Shown here: piece by piece, positions 15,991 to 25,925 of the stretch
How the letters are laid out: the number at the start of each line of letters is the position of its first letter
Numbering within the stretch: position 1 is the first letter of the stretch
Source: Donghicola tyrosinivorans
Lineage (GTDB): Bacteria; Pseudomonadota; Alphaproteobacteria; Rhodobacterales; Rhodobacteraceae
Direction of reading: 5' to 3'
DNA length: 57,886 nt
NCBI RefSeq assembly: GCF_003003355.1
Contig: NZ_PVTQ01000019.1
Coordinates: forward strand, 1 to 57,886
Made by a program: the position numbers and the translations under genes
The notes under the pieces: model-generated
What the model saw: the letters and a program-made list of their open reading frames with translations, nothing else
Database searches by the model: none
What the model was told of the DNA's origin: nothing

Positions 15991-16722
15991 ATGGGTGGTT
16001 GCAGGGTGAAGCACAAAGACAGACTAGCTTTTGTCACGCGCGGCCTCACTAAAAGCTATGGCGAGGGGCGTTCGACGGTCCATGCTCTGCGTGGGGTCGA
16101 TCTGGACATCCCCGAGGGCGAGATCGTTGTGATGCTTGGTGCCTCGGGCAGTGGCAAGTCGACGCTTTTGAACATCCTTGGCGGTCTTGACCGGCCCACC
16201 AGCGGCACCGCCCGTTTCCGCGATATCGATATGGGCTGCCTGTCCGACGAAGGGCTGACCAAGTTCCGGCGCATGCACGTGGGCTTTGTTTTCCAGTTCT
16301 ACAACCTCATGCCAAGCCTCACGGCCCTTGAGAATGTGGAACTGGTGACCGAGATTGCCGAAAACCCCATGCCCGCGCAACGGGCGCTAGAACTTGTGGG
16401 GCTGACGCACCGGCTGGATCACTTCCCATCGCAGCTTTCAGGGGGCGAGCAGCAGCGCGTCGCTATCGCCCGCGCCATCGCCAAGCAGCCGGACGTGCTG
16501 TTCTGCGATGAACCCACCGGCGCATTGGACAGTGCCACGGGACGCGCGGTTCTTGAGGTTCTGGATCAGGTGAATGCAGAGCTGAACGCCACGGTTCTGA
16601 TGGTCACCCATGCGGCGAATATCGCCGGTATGGCCCATCGGGTGATCCGGCTGGTGGACGGGCAAATCGGGCGGGTCGAGGTGAATAAGACCCGTCTGCC
16701 ACCGGCGGAGATCGAATGGTGA
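15991..16722 (+). CDS. ABC transporter ATP-binding protein (LolD/MacB type)
   Basis: The protein has 243 residues. ATG 15991 has GCAGGG upstream; GTG 16006 is an alternative. It contains Walker [21 protein letters not shown], the Q-loop [15 protein letters not shown], signature [15 protein letters not shown] and Walker [13 protein letters not shown], with H-loop VTH. The pattern is that of ATPases paired with FtsX-fold permeases. The stop overlaps the permease start by 7 bases. With the adaptor two genes on it forms a MacAB-like exporter. Confidence 0.92.
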   Translation: MGGCRVKHKDRLAFVTRGLTKSYGEGRSTVHALRGVDLDIPEGEIVVMLGASGSGKSTLLNILGGLDRPTSGTARFRDIDMGCLSDEGLTKFRRMHVGFVFQFYNLMPSLTALENVELVTEIAENPMPAQRALELVGLTHRLDHFPSQLSGGEQQRVAIARAIAKQPDVLFCDEPTGALDSATGRAVLEVLDQVNAELNATVLMVTHAANIAGMAHRVIRLVDGQIGRVEVNKTRLPPAEIEW

Positions 16723-19082
16723 GCCCCCTTGATCGCAAAATGCTGCGCGATCTGTGGCGGATCAAGACGCAGGCCATCGCCATCATTCTGGTCATCGCGA
16801 CGGGGGTGATGTTGCAGGTGATGATGTCGGGGCTTGTGGCCTCGCTCACGGAAACGCGGCGCACCTATTATGAGCGGAACGCACTGGCCGAGGTCATCGC
16901 GCCCGCCGTTCGTGTCCCCGAAACAGTGCTTGGGCGACTGGCCGCGATTCCGGGGGTGGCGCGGGTCTCGGGCAGAGTGGTGGGCAGCGCCCTGATCGAC
17001 GTGCCAAGCGATCCGGTTCCCATTCAGGCCCAAGCGGTCGGACTGCCCGAGAGCGGTGTTCAGGACCAGAATATCGTCTTCCTGACCGCCGGTCGTCTAC
17101 CCGCCAAAAACCATCGGGATGAGGCGCTGCTGCTATCGGGGTTCGCAGCGGCCCACGGCTATAAGATCGGCGACCGGATCGATGTGGTGATGAACGGGGC
17201 GCAGCGCCGCATCCGGATCGTCGGCCTTGCCCAATCGCCCGAGTATCTGTTCGTTGCCGCTGCTGGCGAGATGGTACCAGACCCCGCCCGCTACGGGGTG
17301 ATCTGGATGCGCCATTCGTCCCTTGCCAGCGTTTATGACATGACGGGCGCCTTCAATCAGGCGCTGTTTACCCTGACCCACGGCGCGTCAGAACAAGCGG
17401 TGATCGATGCCGCCGATCGTGTTCTGAAGCCTTGGGGCGGGACAGGGGCCTACGGGCGCAGTGATCTGGTGTCGGACCGGTTTGTCAGCGAAGAGATCGG
17501 CGGCCTCAGAACTATGTCCCGCGCCGTGCCGCCGCTGTTCATCGCTGTGGCGGCCTTTCTGCTGTACATCGTCGTCAGCCGCATCGTGCAGGCCGAGCGG
17601 GAAGAGATCGGCTTACTGAAGGCATTCGGCTACACGAACAAAGAGGTCGGCGTTCACTACACCAAGCTGCTACTGATCATCGCGGTTGCGGGGGCTGCAT
17701 TGGGGTGTTTGCTGGGGGTGCTGGCGGGCAGGGCGATGATCCCGATCTACACCACCTTCTACAACTTCCCCTTCCTTGTGTTCCGGCCTGATCCCGCGTC
17801 TTTTGCCATTGGTGCGCTGGCCAGTGTCGTGTCGGCCTCGGCGGGCAGCGTCTTTGTGCTGCGGCGCATCTTTGCTCTGACCCCGTCCGAGGCGATGCGC
17901 CCGCCCGCGCCCGCAGACTATTCGAAAACCGTCAGTCTCAAGGGGGCTGTGGGCCGCTTGCTGGATCAGCCTACACGGATCGTTTTGCGCAGCCTTGCAC
18001 GGTCTCCTTGGCGGGCTTTGGGGCTATCTGCGGGGATCGCGGGCGGCATGGCTTTAGCGTCAGGCATGACAACGATCTATGGCGCTTTTGACCGGATGAT
18101 GAACCTCAGTTTTACGGTGATCGACCGTTCAGATGCGACGGTCTATTTCTACAGCCCCTTGGGAGAGAAGGCCGCGTATGAGTTGGCACGCATCCCTGGC
18201 GTTATCGCGGTCGAGCCCTTCCGCGAGGTTGCCGCTACCTTGAAGTTGGGGCGCAAGGAACATCGCGGCAGCGTCTCGGGTATGATCCTTGACCCGCAGA
18301 TGGTGCGGGCGATTGATGATCAACTGGCTCCTATCCATCTACCCGATCAGGGGCTGGTTCTTAGTCAGGCGCTGGCCGATATTCTGGGCGCCGCGCCGGG
18401 GGATATGCTGACCGTTGATGTCCGCGAAGGCCGCCAGCCGGTGCTTGAGGTGCCCGTGACCCAAGTCGCCAGCAGCTTGATCGGCGCACCGGCCTATATG
18501 CAGATGCAGGCTTTGAACCGTGCGATGAGCGAGCCGAACCGCATTTCTGGTGCCCATCTGCGCGTTGATGCCGCACGGGCCGAGGCGATCTACCAGCGCC
18601 TGAAAGATATGCCCACCGTCGCCGGTGTCAGCGTGGCAGAGAACGCCCGTGCCTCACTGCAAAAACTGATGGATCAGGGGGCGGGATCGGCCCGATATAT
18701 CATGGGAGCCGTGGCCTTTATCATCACCTTTGGCGTGGTCTACAACGCCGCCCGCATTGCCCAGAACGAACGCGCCCGCGACCTTGCCACCCTTCGGGTC
18801 ATGGGCTTTTCCAAAAGTGAAACCCTGTTTGTCCTGCTGGGAGAGTTGGGGCTGATCACGCTGGTTGCCCTGCCGGTCGGCTCGCTGGCGGGCTATGGTC
18901 TGTCCTTCGCGATTGCGCGGGGGTTTAGCTCTGAACTTTACCAGATACCCGCCTCATTCGACCCGTTCAGCCACGGGTTTTCGGCGGCATTCATCCTTTG
19001 CGCCGCGGCCATTTCGGGCTTGCTGGTCGCACGTGACGTGAACCGGATGGACCTCGTGTCTGTCCTGAAATCGAGGGATTAA
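16716..19082 (+). CDS. ABC transporter permease, FtsX/MacB-like, two FtsX domains
   Basis: The protein has 788 residues. An N-terminal membrane helix ([18 protein letters not shown]) is followed by a MacB-type periplasmic domain and an FtsX block of membrane segments near residues 265-385. A second helix near 430-450 leads to another periplasmic domain, and a C-terminal FtsX block with [20 protein letters not shown] and [10 protein letters not shown] closes the protein. The duplicated layout matches DevC/LolE-like permeases with eight or more helices. It probably works by mechanotransmission, pushing a lipid, peptide or toxic compound from the inner membrane or periplasm. Cargo unknown. Confidence 0.88.
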   Translation: MVSPLDRKMLRDLWRIKTQAIAIILVIATGVMLQVMMSGLVASLTETRRTYYERNALAEVIAPAVRVPETVLGRLAAIPGVARVSGRVVGSALIDVPSDPVPIQAQAVGLPESGVQDQNIVFLTAGRLPAKNHRDEALLLSGFAAAHGYKIGDRIDVVMNGAQRRIRIVGLAQSPEYLFVAAAGEMVPDPARYGVIWMRHSSLASVYDMTGAFNQALFTLTHGASEQAVIDAADRVLKPWGGTGAYGRSDLVSDRFVSEEIGGLRTMSRAVPPLFIAVAAFLLYIVVSRIVQAEREEIGLLKAFGYTNKEVGVHYTKLLLIIAVAGAALGCLLGVLAGRAMIPIYTTFYNFPFLVFRPDPASFAIGALASVVSASAGSVFVLRRIFALTPSEAMRPPAPADYSKTVSLKGAVGRLLDQPTRIVLRSLARSPWRALGLSAGIAGGMALASGMTTIYGAFDRMMNLSFTVIDRSDATVYFYSPLGEKAAYELARIPGVIAVEPFREVAATLKLGRKEHRGSVSGMILDPQMVRAIDDQLAPIHLPDQGLVLSQALADILGAAPGDMLTVDVREGRQPVLEVPVTQVASSLIGAPAYMQMQALNRAMSEPNRISGAHLRVDAARAEAIYQRLKDMPTVAGVSVAENARASLQKLMDQGAGSARYIMGAVAFIITFGVVYNAARIAQNERARDLATLRVMGFSKSETLFVLLGELGLITLVALPVGSLAGYGLSFAIARGFSSELYQIPASFDPFSHGFSAAFILCAAAISGLLVARDVNRMDLVSVLKSRD

Positions 19083-19085
19083 ATC

Positions 19086-20318
19086 ATGGCCCGCAAGAAA
19101 CTGTCCCGCTCGGTCCTTATTGCGATTGCTGCCTGCCTTGTATGTGCGGCATTGGTATTTGCCTTCTGGCCTCGGGCGACAATGGTGGACTTGGGACACG
19201 TTAGTCGCGGCGAAATGCGCCTGACCGTGGATGAGCAGGGCAAGACGCGGGTGCGCGATGCCTATGTGATCTCGACCCCCATCGATGGGCGGCTGTTGCG
19301 GGTTCAGGTCCAGCCAGGTGATCCGGTTCAGCAGGGCGTGACAGTTGTGGCGCAGATGCTGCCTGCCAATCCCGCCGCGCTGGATATCCGTACCCGCGGG
19401 CAAGCCTTGGCTGCGGTTGAGGCCGCAGAGGCCGCCTTGCATGTGGCCGAGGCAAATCTGGAAGCCGCCCGCGCCGATGCGGATCTTGCGCAATCGGATC
19501 TGGACCGCACCAGCCGACTGGCAGGCAGCGGCATCGCCAGCCCTGCCGCTTTGGAGCGGGCGCAAAGCGCCGCCCGCGCGGCGCAGGCCCAATTGGCCAC
19601 CGCCGCCGCTGCGATCGAACAGCAAAACGCCCAAGTTCGCAGCGCCCGCGCCGTGCTGATCGGCTTTAATGATCCGGATTTTTACGATGATGAAAATGAC
19701 CATACCGATCAGGCGCGGATTATCCATGCGCCCATCAGTGGCGTGGTCTTGCAGGTCATTCATCAGGACGAAACCACCCTATCCGTCGGCTCGCCCATTC
19801 TTGTGATCGGCGATGTGGAGCAGGACCTAGAGGTCGTCGTCGAACTGATCTCATCCGATGCCATCAATGTGCATACCGGCGATCCGGTCGAGATTGTGAA
19901 CTGGGGTGGCGAGGGGGCGCTGACCGGCAAGGTGATCCGCGTTGAACCCTATGGCGAGACAAAGGTCTCGGCCCTTGGGGTGGAAGAGCAGCGGGTGACG
20001 GCGGTAATCCATCTGTCCAGCCCGCCGCAGGACCGGATCGGTCTGGGGCACGGCTTTGCGGTTGAGGCGCAGATCGTGGTCTGGTCAGCCGAAGATGCGC
20101 TTAGGGTTCCCTCTAGTGCCCTGTTCCGAGAAGGCCCAGATTGGGCGGTTTTTGTCGCCAATGACGGCACGGCGCAGATGCGCCGTGTCACTATCGGCTT
20201 TGACAACGGACAAGAGGCCGAAGTGAAAGAAGGGCTGGCAGAGGGTGATCAGATCGTGCTGTACCCGCCTGCGGATTTGACGGGCGGCACGGCGATCACC
20301 CAAAGGGTAGTTGAATAG
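19086..20318 (+). CDS. HlyD-family efflux adaptor (periplasmic) protein
   Basis: The protein has 410 residues. It has an N-terminal anchor (VLIAIAACLVCAALVFAFW), a biotinyl-lipoyl half motif YVISTPIDGRLLRVQVQPGD, and a long Ala-rich alpha-helical hairpin (about residues 95-190). The second lipoyl half is IIHAPISGVVLQVIHQDE, followed by beta-barrel and membrane-proximal domains. It bridges the ABC permease to an outer-membrane TolC-like channel, which is not encoded nearby. It starts 3 bases after the permease stop. Confidence 0.9.
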   Translation: MARKKLSRSVLIAIAACLVCAALVFAFWPRATMVDLGHVSRGEMRLTVDEQGKTRVRDAYVISTPIDGRLLRVQVQPGDPVQQGVTVVAQMLPANPAALDIRTRGQALAAVEAAEAALHVAEANLEAARADADLAQSDLDRTSRLAGSGIASPAALERAQSAARAAQAQLATAAAAIEQQNAQVRSARAVLIGFNDPDFYDDENDHTDQARIIHAPISGVVLQVIHQDETTLSVGSPILVIGDVEQDLEVVVELISSDAINVHTGDPVEIVNWGGEGALTGKVIRVEPYGETKVSALGVEEQRVTAVIHLSSPPQDRIGLGHGFAVEAQIVVWSAEDALRVPSSALFREGPDWAVFVANDGTAQMRRVTIGFDNGQEAEVKEGLAEGDQIVLYPPADLTGGTAITQRVVE

Positions 20319-20391
20319 GAGCTGCGCGCTTTTTCACATGCTTGCGGGTGGTTCGCTGCGTCCAAAAGGCTTATCCGATTTCTCCACTTTT

Positions 20392-20405
20392 AATTTGATC
20401 AAATT
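20392..20405. promoter_or_regulatory. 14-base perfect palindrome upstream of the aminotransferase
   Basis: AATTTGATCAAATT is fully symmetric and is followed by a related half, TTGTGTCAAAT. It lies 36 bases before the start codon in an AT-rich patch. The form TTGATCAA is common among GntR/FadR-like and similar operators. The cognate regulator is not evident nearby. Confidence 0.5.
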
Positions 20406-20440
20406 GTGTCAAATAATGTGACGATCAACGGAGAGACGCG

Positions 20441-21814
20441 ATGCCAAGCAGCGCAGACCACATTGCCGGTATTGACCGTGCCCGCCTTCAGGCCATCGCC
20501 GCCCGTGAGGCCGAGGCCTATGCTGCCGCACGGCCTGAAACCAGAGCCGCGCTGGATGCGGGGGCCGAGGCATTTCTGGATGGCGTTCCCATGCATTGGA
20601 TGAAGGACTGGCCCATGCCGTTCCCGATGCTGGTTGCAAAAGCCAAGGGCGCAAAGCTGAGCGATCTGGATGGCAACAAGATCGATGATTTCTGTCTTGG
20701 GGACACGGGCTCGATGTTCGGCCATTCTCCGGCACCGGTCTCCAAAGCCATCCGCGATCAGGCGCAAAACGGGCTGACCTATATGCTGCCAACCCAAGCC
20801 GCATTGGCGGCGGGTCAACTGCTGACCCAGCGGTTCGGCGACTTTCGCTGGCAGATCGCGACCACCGCAACGGACGCAAACCGCTTTGCCCTGCGTGTCG
20901 CGCGGGCGGTGACCGGCAAGCCGAAGGTGCTGGTCTTTAACGGCTGCTATCACGGCACTGTAGATGACGCGATGGTCGCTTTGGAGGATGGCGTGACTGT
21001 CACGCGGGCAGGGCTGACGGGGCAGGTCACCGACCTGACCACCCTTGCCACCTGCGCCGAGTTCAATGACCTGAGCAGCGTTGAGGCAGCCCTAGCCACC
21101 GGACAGATCGCGGCCATCCTGACCGAACCCGTGATGACAAATTCCTGCATGGTGCTGCCGGACCCAGACTTTCACACCGGTCTGCGGGACTTGGCCACGA
21201 AATATGGCGCGCTTTTGATCATTGATGAGACGCACACAATCTCGTCCGGTCTGGGCGGCTATACCCGCGTGCATGGGTTAGAGCCGGATATTTTCGTGGT
21301 CGGAAAGTGCGTGGCAGGCGGGATGCCCACGGCCGTTTGGGGCCTGCGCCCCGAGGTTGCCGCGCAATATGCCCGCTACAATGAAGCCCGTCCTTCGGGC
21401 CATTCGGGCATGGGGACAACCCTGTCGGCCAATCCGATGCAATTCGCCTGTCTGACTGCGACCCTGTCTGAAGTTATGACGCCAAAGGCTTATGCCCGCA
21501 TGGAAAAAGGGGCGAAGCGGTTGGCAGGCGGACTGGCGCGCGCGATCGCCGCACATGGCGCTCCTTGGCATGTGGTCCGCGTGGGCGCACGGGTCGAATT
21601 CATTTGTGCCCCTGGCCCCCTAAAGAACGGAACCGAGGCCGCCGCCGCCCATATGCCTTCAGTTGAGGCCACCCTGCACACGGCCCTTTTGAACCGCGGC
21701 TGCCTGATCGCGCCGTTCCACAACATGATGCTGATTAGTCCGGTGACCAAGAAGCGCCAGATTGATCGACTGATCACCGCCTTTGATTCAATCCTGACCG
21801 AGCTTTTTGCCTGA
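20441..21814 (+). CDS. Class III aminotransferase (glutamate-1-semialdehyde aminotransferase-like)
   Basis: The protein has 457 residues. It is a PLP fold type I enzyme with the phosphate-binding region TTATDANRFALRVARAVTGK, the stacking region FNGCYHGTVDD, the PLP-contacting Asp in LLIIDETHTIS and the Schiff-base Lys in DIFVVGKCVAGGMP. The family covers GSA aminomutase and omega-amino-acid transaminases. The general cellular GSA role is unlikely for an accessory copy. The next gene encodes a gamma-glutamylpolyamine-synthetase-like enzyme 7 bases away, so an amine or amino-alcohol degradation route is plausible. Confidence 0.85.
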   Translation: MPSSADHIAGIDRARLQAIAAREAEAYAAARPETRAALDAGAEAFLDGVPMHWMKDWPMPFPMLVAKAKGAKLSDLDGNKIDDFCLGDTGSMFGHSPAPVSKAIRDQAQNGLTYMLPTQAALAAGQLLTQRFGDFRWQIATTATDANRFALRVARAVTGKPKVLVFNGCYHGTVDDAMVALEDGVTVTRAGLTGQVTDLTTLATCAEFNDLSSVEAALATGQIAAILTEPVMTNSCMVLPDPDFHTGLRDLATKYGALLIIDETHTISSGLGGYTRVHGLEPDIFVVGKCVAGGMPTAVWGLRPEVAAQYARYNEARPSGHSGMGTTLSANPMQFACLTATLSEVMTPKAYARMEKGAKRLAGGLARAIAAHGAPWHVVRVGARVEFICAPGPLKNGTEAAAAHMPSVEATLHTALLNRGCLIAPFHNMMLISPVTKKRQIDRLITAFDSILTELFA

Positions 21815-21821
21815 GGACCCT

Positions 21822-23213
21822 ATGACTGACACTTGCCCCTCGGGCGCGACACTTGCCGAAGCCGAGGCCTTTCTGGCCGCACATCCTGAAATCGAAGCCG
21901 TGGATATCATCTTGCATGACTCCAACGGCATCGGGCGCGGCAAGATCATCCGCCGCCACGAACTGCTTTCTCTGTACAAGTCGGGCCGGCATATGCCGAT
22001 CTCGATCCTTGGGCTGGATATCTGCGGCGAGGACGTCCATGAGACCGGTCTAATCTGGGATCAGGGTGACGGCGATCTGCGGGCTTGGCCGATCCCCGGC
22101 TCGCTGAAGGCGCTGCACAACACCACGCCGCCCCGCGCTGAGGTTCTGATGTCGCTGTATGAGCTGGACGGCCAGCCCATGACCTCGGACCCGCGGCACG
22201 CGTTGCAGCGGCAGGTGGATGCCTTGGCCGCACAGGGGTTAAAGCCCGCCGCCGCCTTTGAGCTAGAGTTCTTTTTGCTGGACCCTAAGCGGGATGAAAA
22301 CGGCGACGTGCGTCCTGCCTCTGACGTGCTGGACGGGCGTTTCAGCCGTAAGACCGAGGTCTATTCCGTAGACCATCTGCACGGGATGCTGCCGCTGTTT
22401 TCTGACATCTACGCGGGGGCGGAAAAGGCGGGGATCAAGGCCGAAACCATGATCTCGGAATATGCACCGGGCCAGTATGAGCTGACCCTGCATTACCGAG
22501 AAGATGTGATGCAGGCGGCGGATGATCTGATCCGTCTGAAACGCATCGTGCGGGCGCAGGCCCGTGCCCACGGGGTGGTTGCCTGTTTCATGGCAAAGCC
22601 TGTGGCCGATTATGCCGGATCGGGGATGCACCTGCATGTGTCTTTGATGGATGAGGCTGGCCAGAACATCTTTGCCGAGCAACCGGACGCGGGCTGGACC
22701 CAGCCCCTGCTGCACGCGCTTGGCGGGCTGCGGTCGACCATGGCTGAATCCATGCTGGTCTTTGCGCCGCACCTGAATTCGTGGCGCCGATTTGCCAATC
22801 AAAGCTATGCGCCTGTCTCAACCAGTTGGGGGGTGAATAACCGCTCGGTGGCGTTGCGCATTCCGGCTGGCGACGTGAAAGCGCGGCGGATCGAACACCG
22901 TCCCTCGGGCGTGGATGCGAACCCCTATCTGGTGGCGGCGACTGTTCTGGCAGGCATCCGTTATGGGCTGGAACAACGCATGGACCCCGGAGAGCAGACC
23001 AAGGGCAATGGCTATAGCGAAGACGCGGACGACAGCGCGATGCCCCGCGATTGGAAATCCGCGATCGAGGCAGCCAAGTCTTCCGAGTTCCTGAAAGACG
23101 CTTTGGGCGAGGACATGCACCGCACGTTTACGGCGGTGAAAGCTGCGGAATATGCGCGGGTAGCGCGGACGATCTCGGATGTGGATTACGATCTGTACCT
23201 TCACACGATCTGA
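21822..23213 (+). CDS. Glutamine-synthetase-family protein, gamma-glutamylpolyamine-synthetase-like
   Basis: The protein has 463 residues from ATG 21822 behind GAGGA. The GS N-terminal region reads VDIILHDSNGIGRGK. The catalytic domain has KPAAAFELEFFLLD (metal Glu), MISEYAPGQYELTLHY, ADYAGSGMHLHVSL, and VNNRSVALRIP followed by RIEHRPSGVDANPYLVAA. This is the PuuA-like branch rather than housekeeping GlnA. It would ligate glutamate to an amine using ATP. Pairing with an aminotransferase suggests amine or polyamine breakdown by glutamylation. The exact substrate cannot be read. Confidence 0.87.
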   Translation: MTDTCPSGATLAEAEAFLAAHPEIEAVDIILHDSNGIGRGKIIRRHELLSLYKSGRHMPISILGLDICGEDVHETGLIWDQGDGDLRAWPIPGSLKALHNTTPPRAEVLMSLYELDGQPMTSDPRHALQRQVDALAAQGLKPAAAFELEFFLLDPKRDENGDVRPASDVLDGRFSRKTEVYSVDHLHGMLPLFSDIYAGAEKAGIKAETMISEYAPGQYELTLHYREDVMQAADDLIRLKRIVRAQARAHGVVACFMAKPVADYAGSGMHLHVSLMDEAGQNIFAEQPDAGWTQPLLHALGGLRSTMAESMLVFAPHLNSWRRFANQSYAPVSTSWGVNNRSVALRIPAGDVKARRIEHRPSGVDANPYLVAATVLAGIRYGLEQRMDPGEQTKGNGYSEDADDSAMPRDWKSAIEAAKSSEFLKDALGEDMHRTFTAVKAAEYARVARTISDVDYDLYLHTI

Positions 23214-23258
23214 TCAATAGAGCTTTAAGATAGATCTGTAAGGTGTTGTTATAAAAAG

Positions 23259-23278
23259 ATGCCGCCCTAAGGCGGCAT
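23259..23278 (-). terminator. Intrinsic terminator of the cox operon
   Basis: ATGCCGCC (23259-23266) pairs with GGCGGCAT (23271-23278) around a 4-base loop. Read on the minus strand the stem is followed by CTTTTTAT, a U-run, 41 bases past the coxG stop. The hairpin may also slow transcripts arriving from the plus-strand gene. Confidence 0.75.
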
Positions 23279-23319
23279 TAAGTCTCGCACGAAAGAGGTG
23301 TCAGAAGGCTGCTTACGCT

Positions 23320-23772
23320 TTAGGCTGCGCGGGCTTCTTCGACGATCTCGCCAAAGGATTTGAAGAACATGCCTGCCAGCTTGGTGGCGGTGCCCTTGAT
23401 CAGGCGGCTGCCAAGTTGTGCCAACTTGCCGCCAATGTCGGCTTTGGCCTCATAGCGCAGGATGGTTTCGCCATCGACTTCTTCCAGCGTCACGTCCGCG
23501 CCGCCTTTGGCGTGACCGGCCGCGCCGCCATTGCCTTGCCCTGATAGGGACATGGCATCTGGGCCGCCAGTGGTGTCCAGCACGACATTACCTGAAAAAC
23601 GCGCCTTAACTGGCCCAATTTTAAGGACAATTGCCGCTTCATAGGCGTTGTCATCGGTTTTCGTCAGCTCTTCACAGCCGGGAATGCAACGACGAAGCAC
23701 ATCTGGGTCCTGAAGCGCTGCGTACACCACATGCTTGGGGGCCGCGATGCGGATTTCATCTGTCAATTCCAT
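23320..23772 (-). CDS. coxG: CoxG, SRPBCC-family CO dehydrogenase accessory protein
   Basis: The protein has 150 residues. The start at 23772 (MELTDEIRIAAPKHVVYAAL) is preferred over one seven codons upstream because GAAAGGACC precedes it. The CoxG pattern includes DPDVLRRCIPGCEELTK, VKARFSGNV and the C-terminal QLGSRLIKGTATKLAGMFFK. CoxG belongs to the START/SRPBCC fold. In Afipia carboxidovorans it is involved in placing CO dehydrogenase at the cytoplasmic membrane. It is the last gene of the cluster, separated from coxF by 186 bases that could hold a separate promoter. Confidence 0.92.
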   Translation of the reverse strand: MELTDEIRIAAPKHVVYAALQDPDVLRRCIPGCEELTKTDDNAYEAAIVLKIGPVKARFSGNVVLDTTGGPDAMSLSGQGNGGAAGHAKGGADVTLEEVDGETILRYEAKADIGGKLAQLGSRLIKGTATKLAGMFFKSFGEIVEEARAA

Positions 23773-23958
23773 GGAAGGTCCTTTCTTCAGCAACAGGGAA
23801 ACTTGATATTCGCCAGTATCTCGGCGTGATCGGGTTTGAGGGTCACGCGGGTCAGTGCGCGACTAATCCACGAATTTTGATATTTTTCAGTAGCTTGTGT
23901 CTCTAAGTTCGTGCAGCTGTCGTGCACTGGCTGAGTCAAGCTACAAGGCGGGGGCAGA

Positions 23959-24744
23959 TCATTCATAGCTGTTCTTCCCGTCAAAGCGGCGGCGCGTCTG
24001 GATCAGCTCTGCCAGAATGGACAGGGCGATCTCTTCGGGCGTCACCGCCCCGATATCGAGACCCGCAGGCGCCGAGACCTGATCGACCCGCGCTTGATCC
24101 GCACCGGCGGCGACCAGCTTGGGGGCAAGGGCAGCGTATTTCTTGCTGCTACCGACAAAGGCGATGTAACCGGCGGCTGATGCCAGCGCCTGTTGCAGCG
24201 CATCCATGTCCCCTTGGCCTTGGGTGGCGACGATAATGGCTTGCATGCGCGGAGCGTTCGGGCGGGGGTGGATGGCGGTTTCGACCGACCAGTGAAAGCG
24301 TGGGGCCAGATCGGCCAGCGCCATCGCGACAGGGGATGAGCCGACGACAACAAGTTCAGGCATGGGCAGGATCGGTTCGATAAAGATGTCGATGGTGCCG
24401 CGCGATGGGCAGCCGTTGCGGGCGTAGGTCACCCCGTCCACCTCGGATCCGGCGGCAAGGCCGCGCTCGCTGAGGTTCTCTTCGGGGGTGACCGAGATCA
24501 GACAGGGCGCGCCGGTCTCAAGCGCCTTCAGTGCCGCCCGCCGAACGGCCCCCCGCGCACAGCCGCCGCCCAGAAAGCCGCGAATGATCGCGCCTTCCGC
24601 ATCGATGATCGCCTTGGCACCGGGCTTGGCCGAGGTGGTTCCGGCGGTGCGTACAATGGTGGCAAAGGCATAGGGCTCTTGCCGCAGGCGCAGGGTTTCG
24701 GCCATGTCGGCCATATCGCGCGAGATGAGATCGACGTAGGTCAT
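23959..24744 (-). CDS. coxF: CoxF, XdhC-family maturation protein
   Basis: The protein has 261 residues. The N-terminal XdhC/CoxI region reads PYAFATIVRTAGTTSAKPGAK with GFLGGGCARGAVRRAAL. The C-terminal Rossmann-like XdhC_C region has LVVVGSSPVAMALADLA and YIAFVGSSKKYAAL. XdhC-type proteins bind and sulfurate the molybdenum cofactor before insertion; in the cox system this family serves assembly of the Mo-Cu site. It overlaps coxE by 4 bases (ATGA). The position between coxE and coxG defines it as coxF rather than coxI. Confidence 0.88.
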   Translation of the reverse strand: MTYVDLISRDMADMAETLRLRQEPYAFATIVRTAGTTSAKPGAKAIIDAEGAIIRGFLGGGCARGAVRRAALKALETGAPCLISVTPEENLSERGLAAGSEVDGVTYARNGCPSRGTIDIFIEPILPMPELVVVGSSPVAMALADLAPRFHWSVETAIHPRPNAPRMQAIIVATQGQGDMDALQQALASAAGYIAFVGSSKKYAALAPKLVAAGADQARVDQVSAPAGLDIGAVTPEEIALSILAELIQTRRRFDGKNSYE

Positions 24745-25925
24745 AAGCGGGTTAACTCCGGTTCCAACGCAGCCAGATCGGCCAGCGTGTTGGCAGGCTC
24801 AAATAGATCAAGGTAGGGCAGGGCCGCAGCCATGCCTGCGGCAACGGGTTCGTAGTCTTTCCAGCCCTTCAGAGGGTTCAGCCAGATAATGCGGCAGCCC
24901 CGCTTGCGCAGGCGGGCCATCGCCTGTTCCAACTGGTCCGCGCTGGCGGTGTCATAGCCGTCCGACAGGATGATCACGACGCTGCGGCCATCCACAAAAC
25001 GGCGGGCGTAGGTTTCTGCGAAAAGACCAAGGCAGTGCCCGATCTTCGAGCCGCCGCCAAAGCCGTCCGCCATAAGGGACATCCGCCCGATCGCCCGCAT
25101 GGCGTCGCGGTCGCGCAGCGCCTCTGAGATGCGGACAAGGCGGGTGTGAAACAGGTAGGCATCTGCTGTGCTGTCACTGCGGATGAGGCCGGCGATGAAG
25201 GCCAAAAAGACCTGCGCGTAAACGCCCATAGACCCCGACACATCACAAAGGGCCACGATTTTGCGGTCCCGTTCGGGGCGCTTTCGGCGGAAAAGACGCA
25301 GAGGCTCGCCACCTGTCGAGAGGCTGCGCCGGATGGTTTTGCGGAAGTGCAGCCGGTCGCCTTTGCGGGCTGCGATCCTGCGACGCGAGCGTTTGTCACG
25401 CAGGGCAAGGCCCATGCGGCGGGCAACGGCCTCGGCCGCTGCGATGTCTTCGGGGGTGACCAGATCGCGCAGGTCGCGTTTTGACAGGGTTTTGAGCTGG
25501 CTGGCAATCAGTTTGCCGGTGCCGTCACGCTCTGCCTCGCCGTCGCCGCCGTCCGGCGCGGTGGCATTGCCGGTGCCGCCTGAGTCTTCGCCTTGCGCCC
25601 GGCGCGAGGAATGCACGCTGTCCTCCCCTTTTGACGCCTTCGGCGAGTGAACAACCTTTTGCCGGACACGCCCCATGTCCATCCAGTAAGACGCGAACAG
25701 ATCGTCAAACCGTTCTGCCTCATCCTTTGAGCCTGTGCAGACAGCCCGAAGGGCGGCGCGGGCCAGCATCGGTTGCGCGGCCTCAACTTGGGTCAGGGCA
25801 GAGAGGGCTAGTTCGGTTTCCTGCGTACCAAGGCGCAGGCCGTTCTCACGCAGATGCGCCAGAAACCCTGCCATACGGGCCGCGACACCCGGATCACGGG
25901 CGGCAAAGCGGGTGACGCGGCTCAT
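24741..25925 (-). CDS. coxE: CoxE, von Willebrand A domain protein
   Basis: The protein has 394 residues. The N-terminal helical half is followed by a charged, Gly-rich linker (about residues 90-140) and a VWA_CoxE domain. The MIDAS motif is VALCDVSGSMGVYAQVF (DxSxS), with the late RSVVIILSDGYDTA supplying the second Asp. It partners the AAA+ CoxD, and together they are needed for maturation of the bimetallic CuSMoO2 site in A. carboxidovorans. It overlaps coxD and coxF by 4 bases each, so it is translationally coupled to both. Confidence 0.93.
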   Translation of the reverse strand: MSRVTRFAARDPGVAARMAGFLAHLRENGLRLGTQETELALSALTQVEAAQPMLARAALRAVCTGSKDEAERFDDLFASYWMDMGRVRQKVVHSPKASKGEDSVHSSRRAQGEDSGGTGNATAPDGGDGEAERDGTGKLIASQLKTLSKRDLRDLVTPEDIAAAEAVARRMGLALRDKRSRRRIAARKGDRLHFRKTIRRSLSTGGEPLRLFRRKRPERDRKIVALCDVSGSMGVYAQVFLAFIAGLIRSDSTADAYLFHTRLVRISEALRDRDAMRAIGRMSLMADGFGGGSKIGHCLGLFAETYARRFVDGRSVVIILSDGYDTASADQLEQAMARLRKRGCRIIWLNPLKGWKDYEPVAAGMAAALPYLDLFEPANTLADLAALEPELTRL

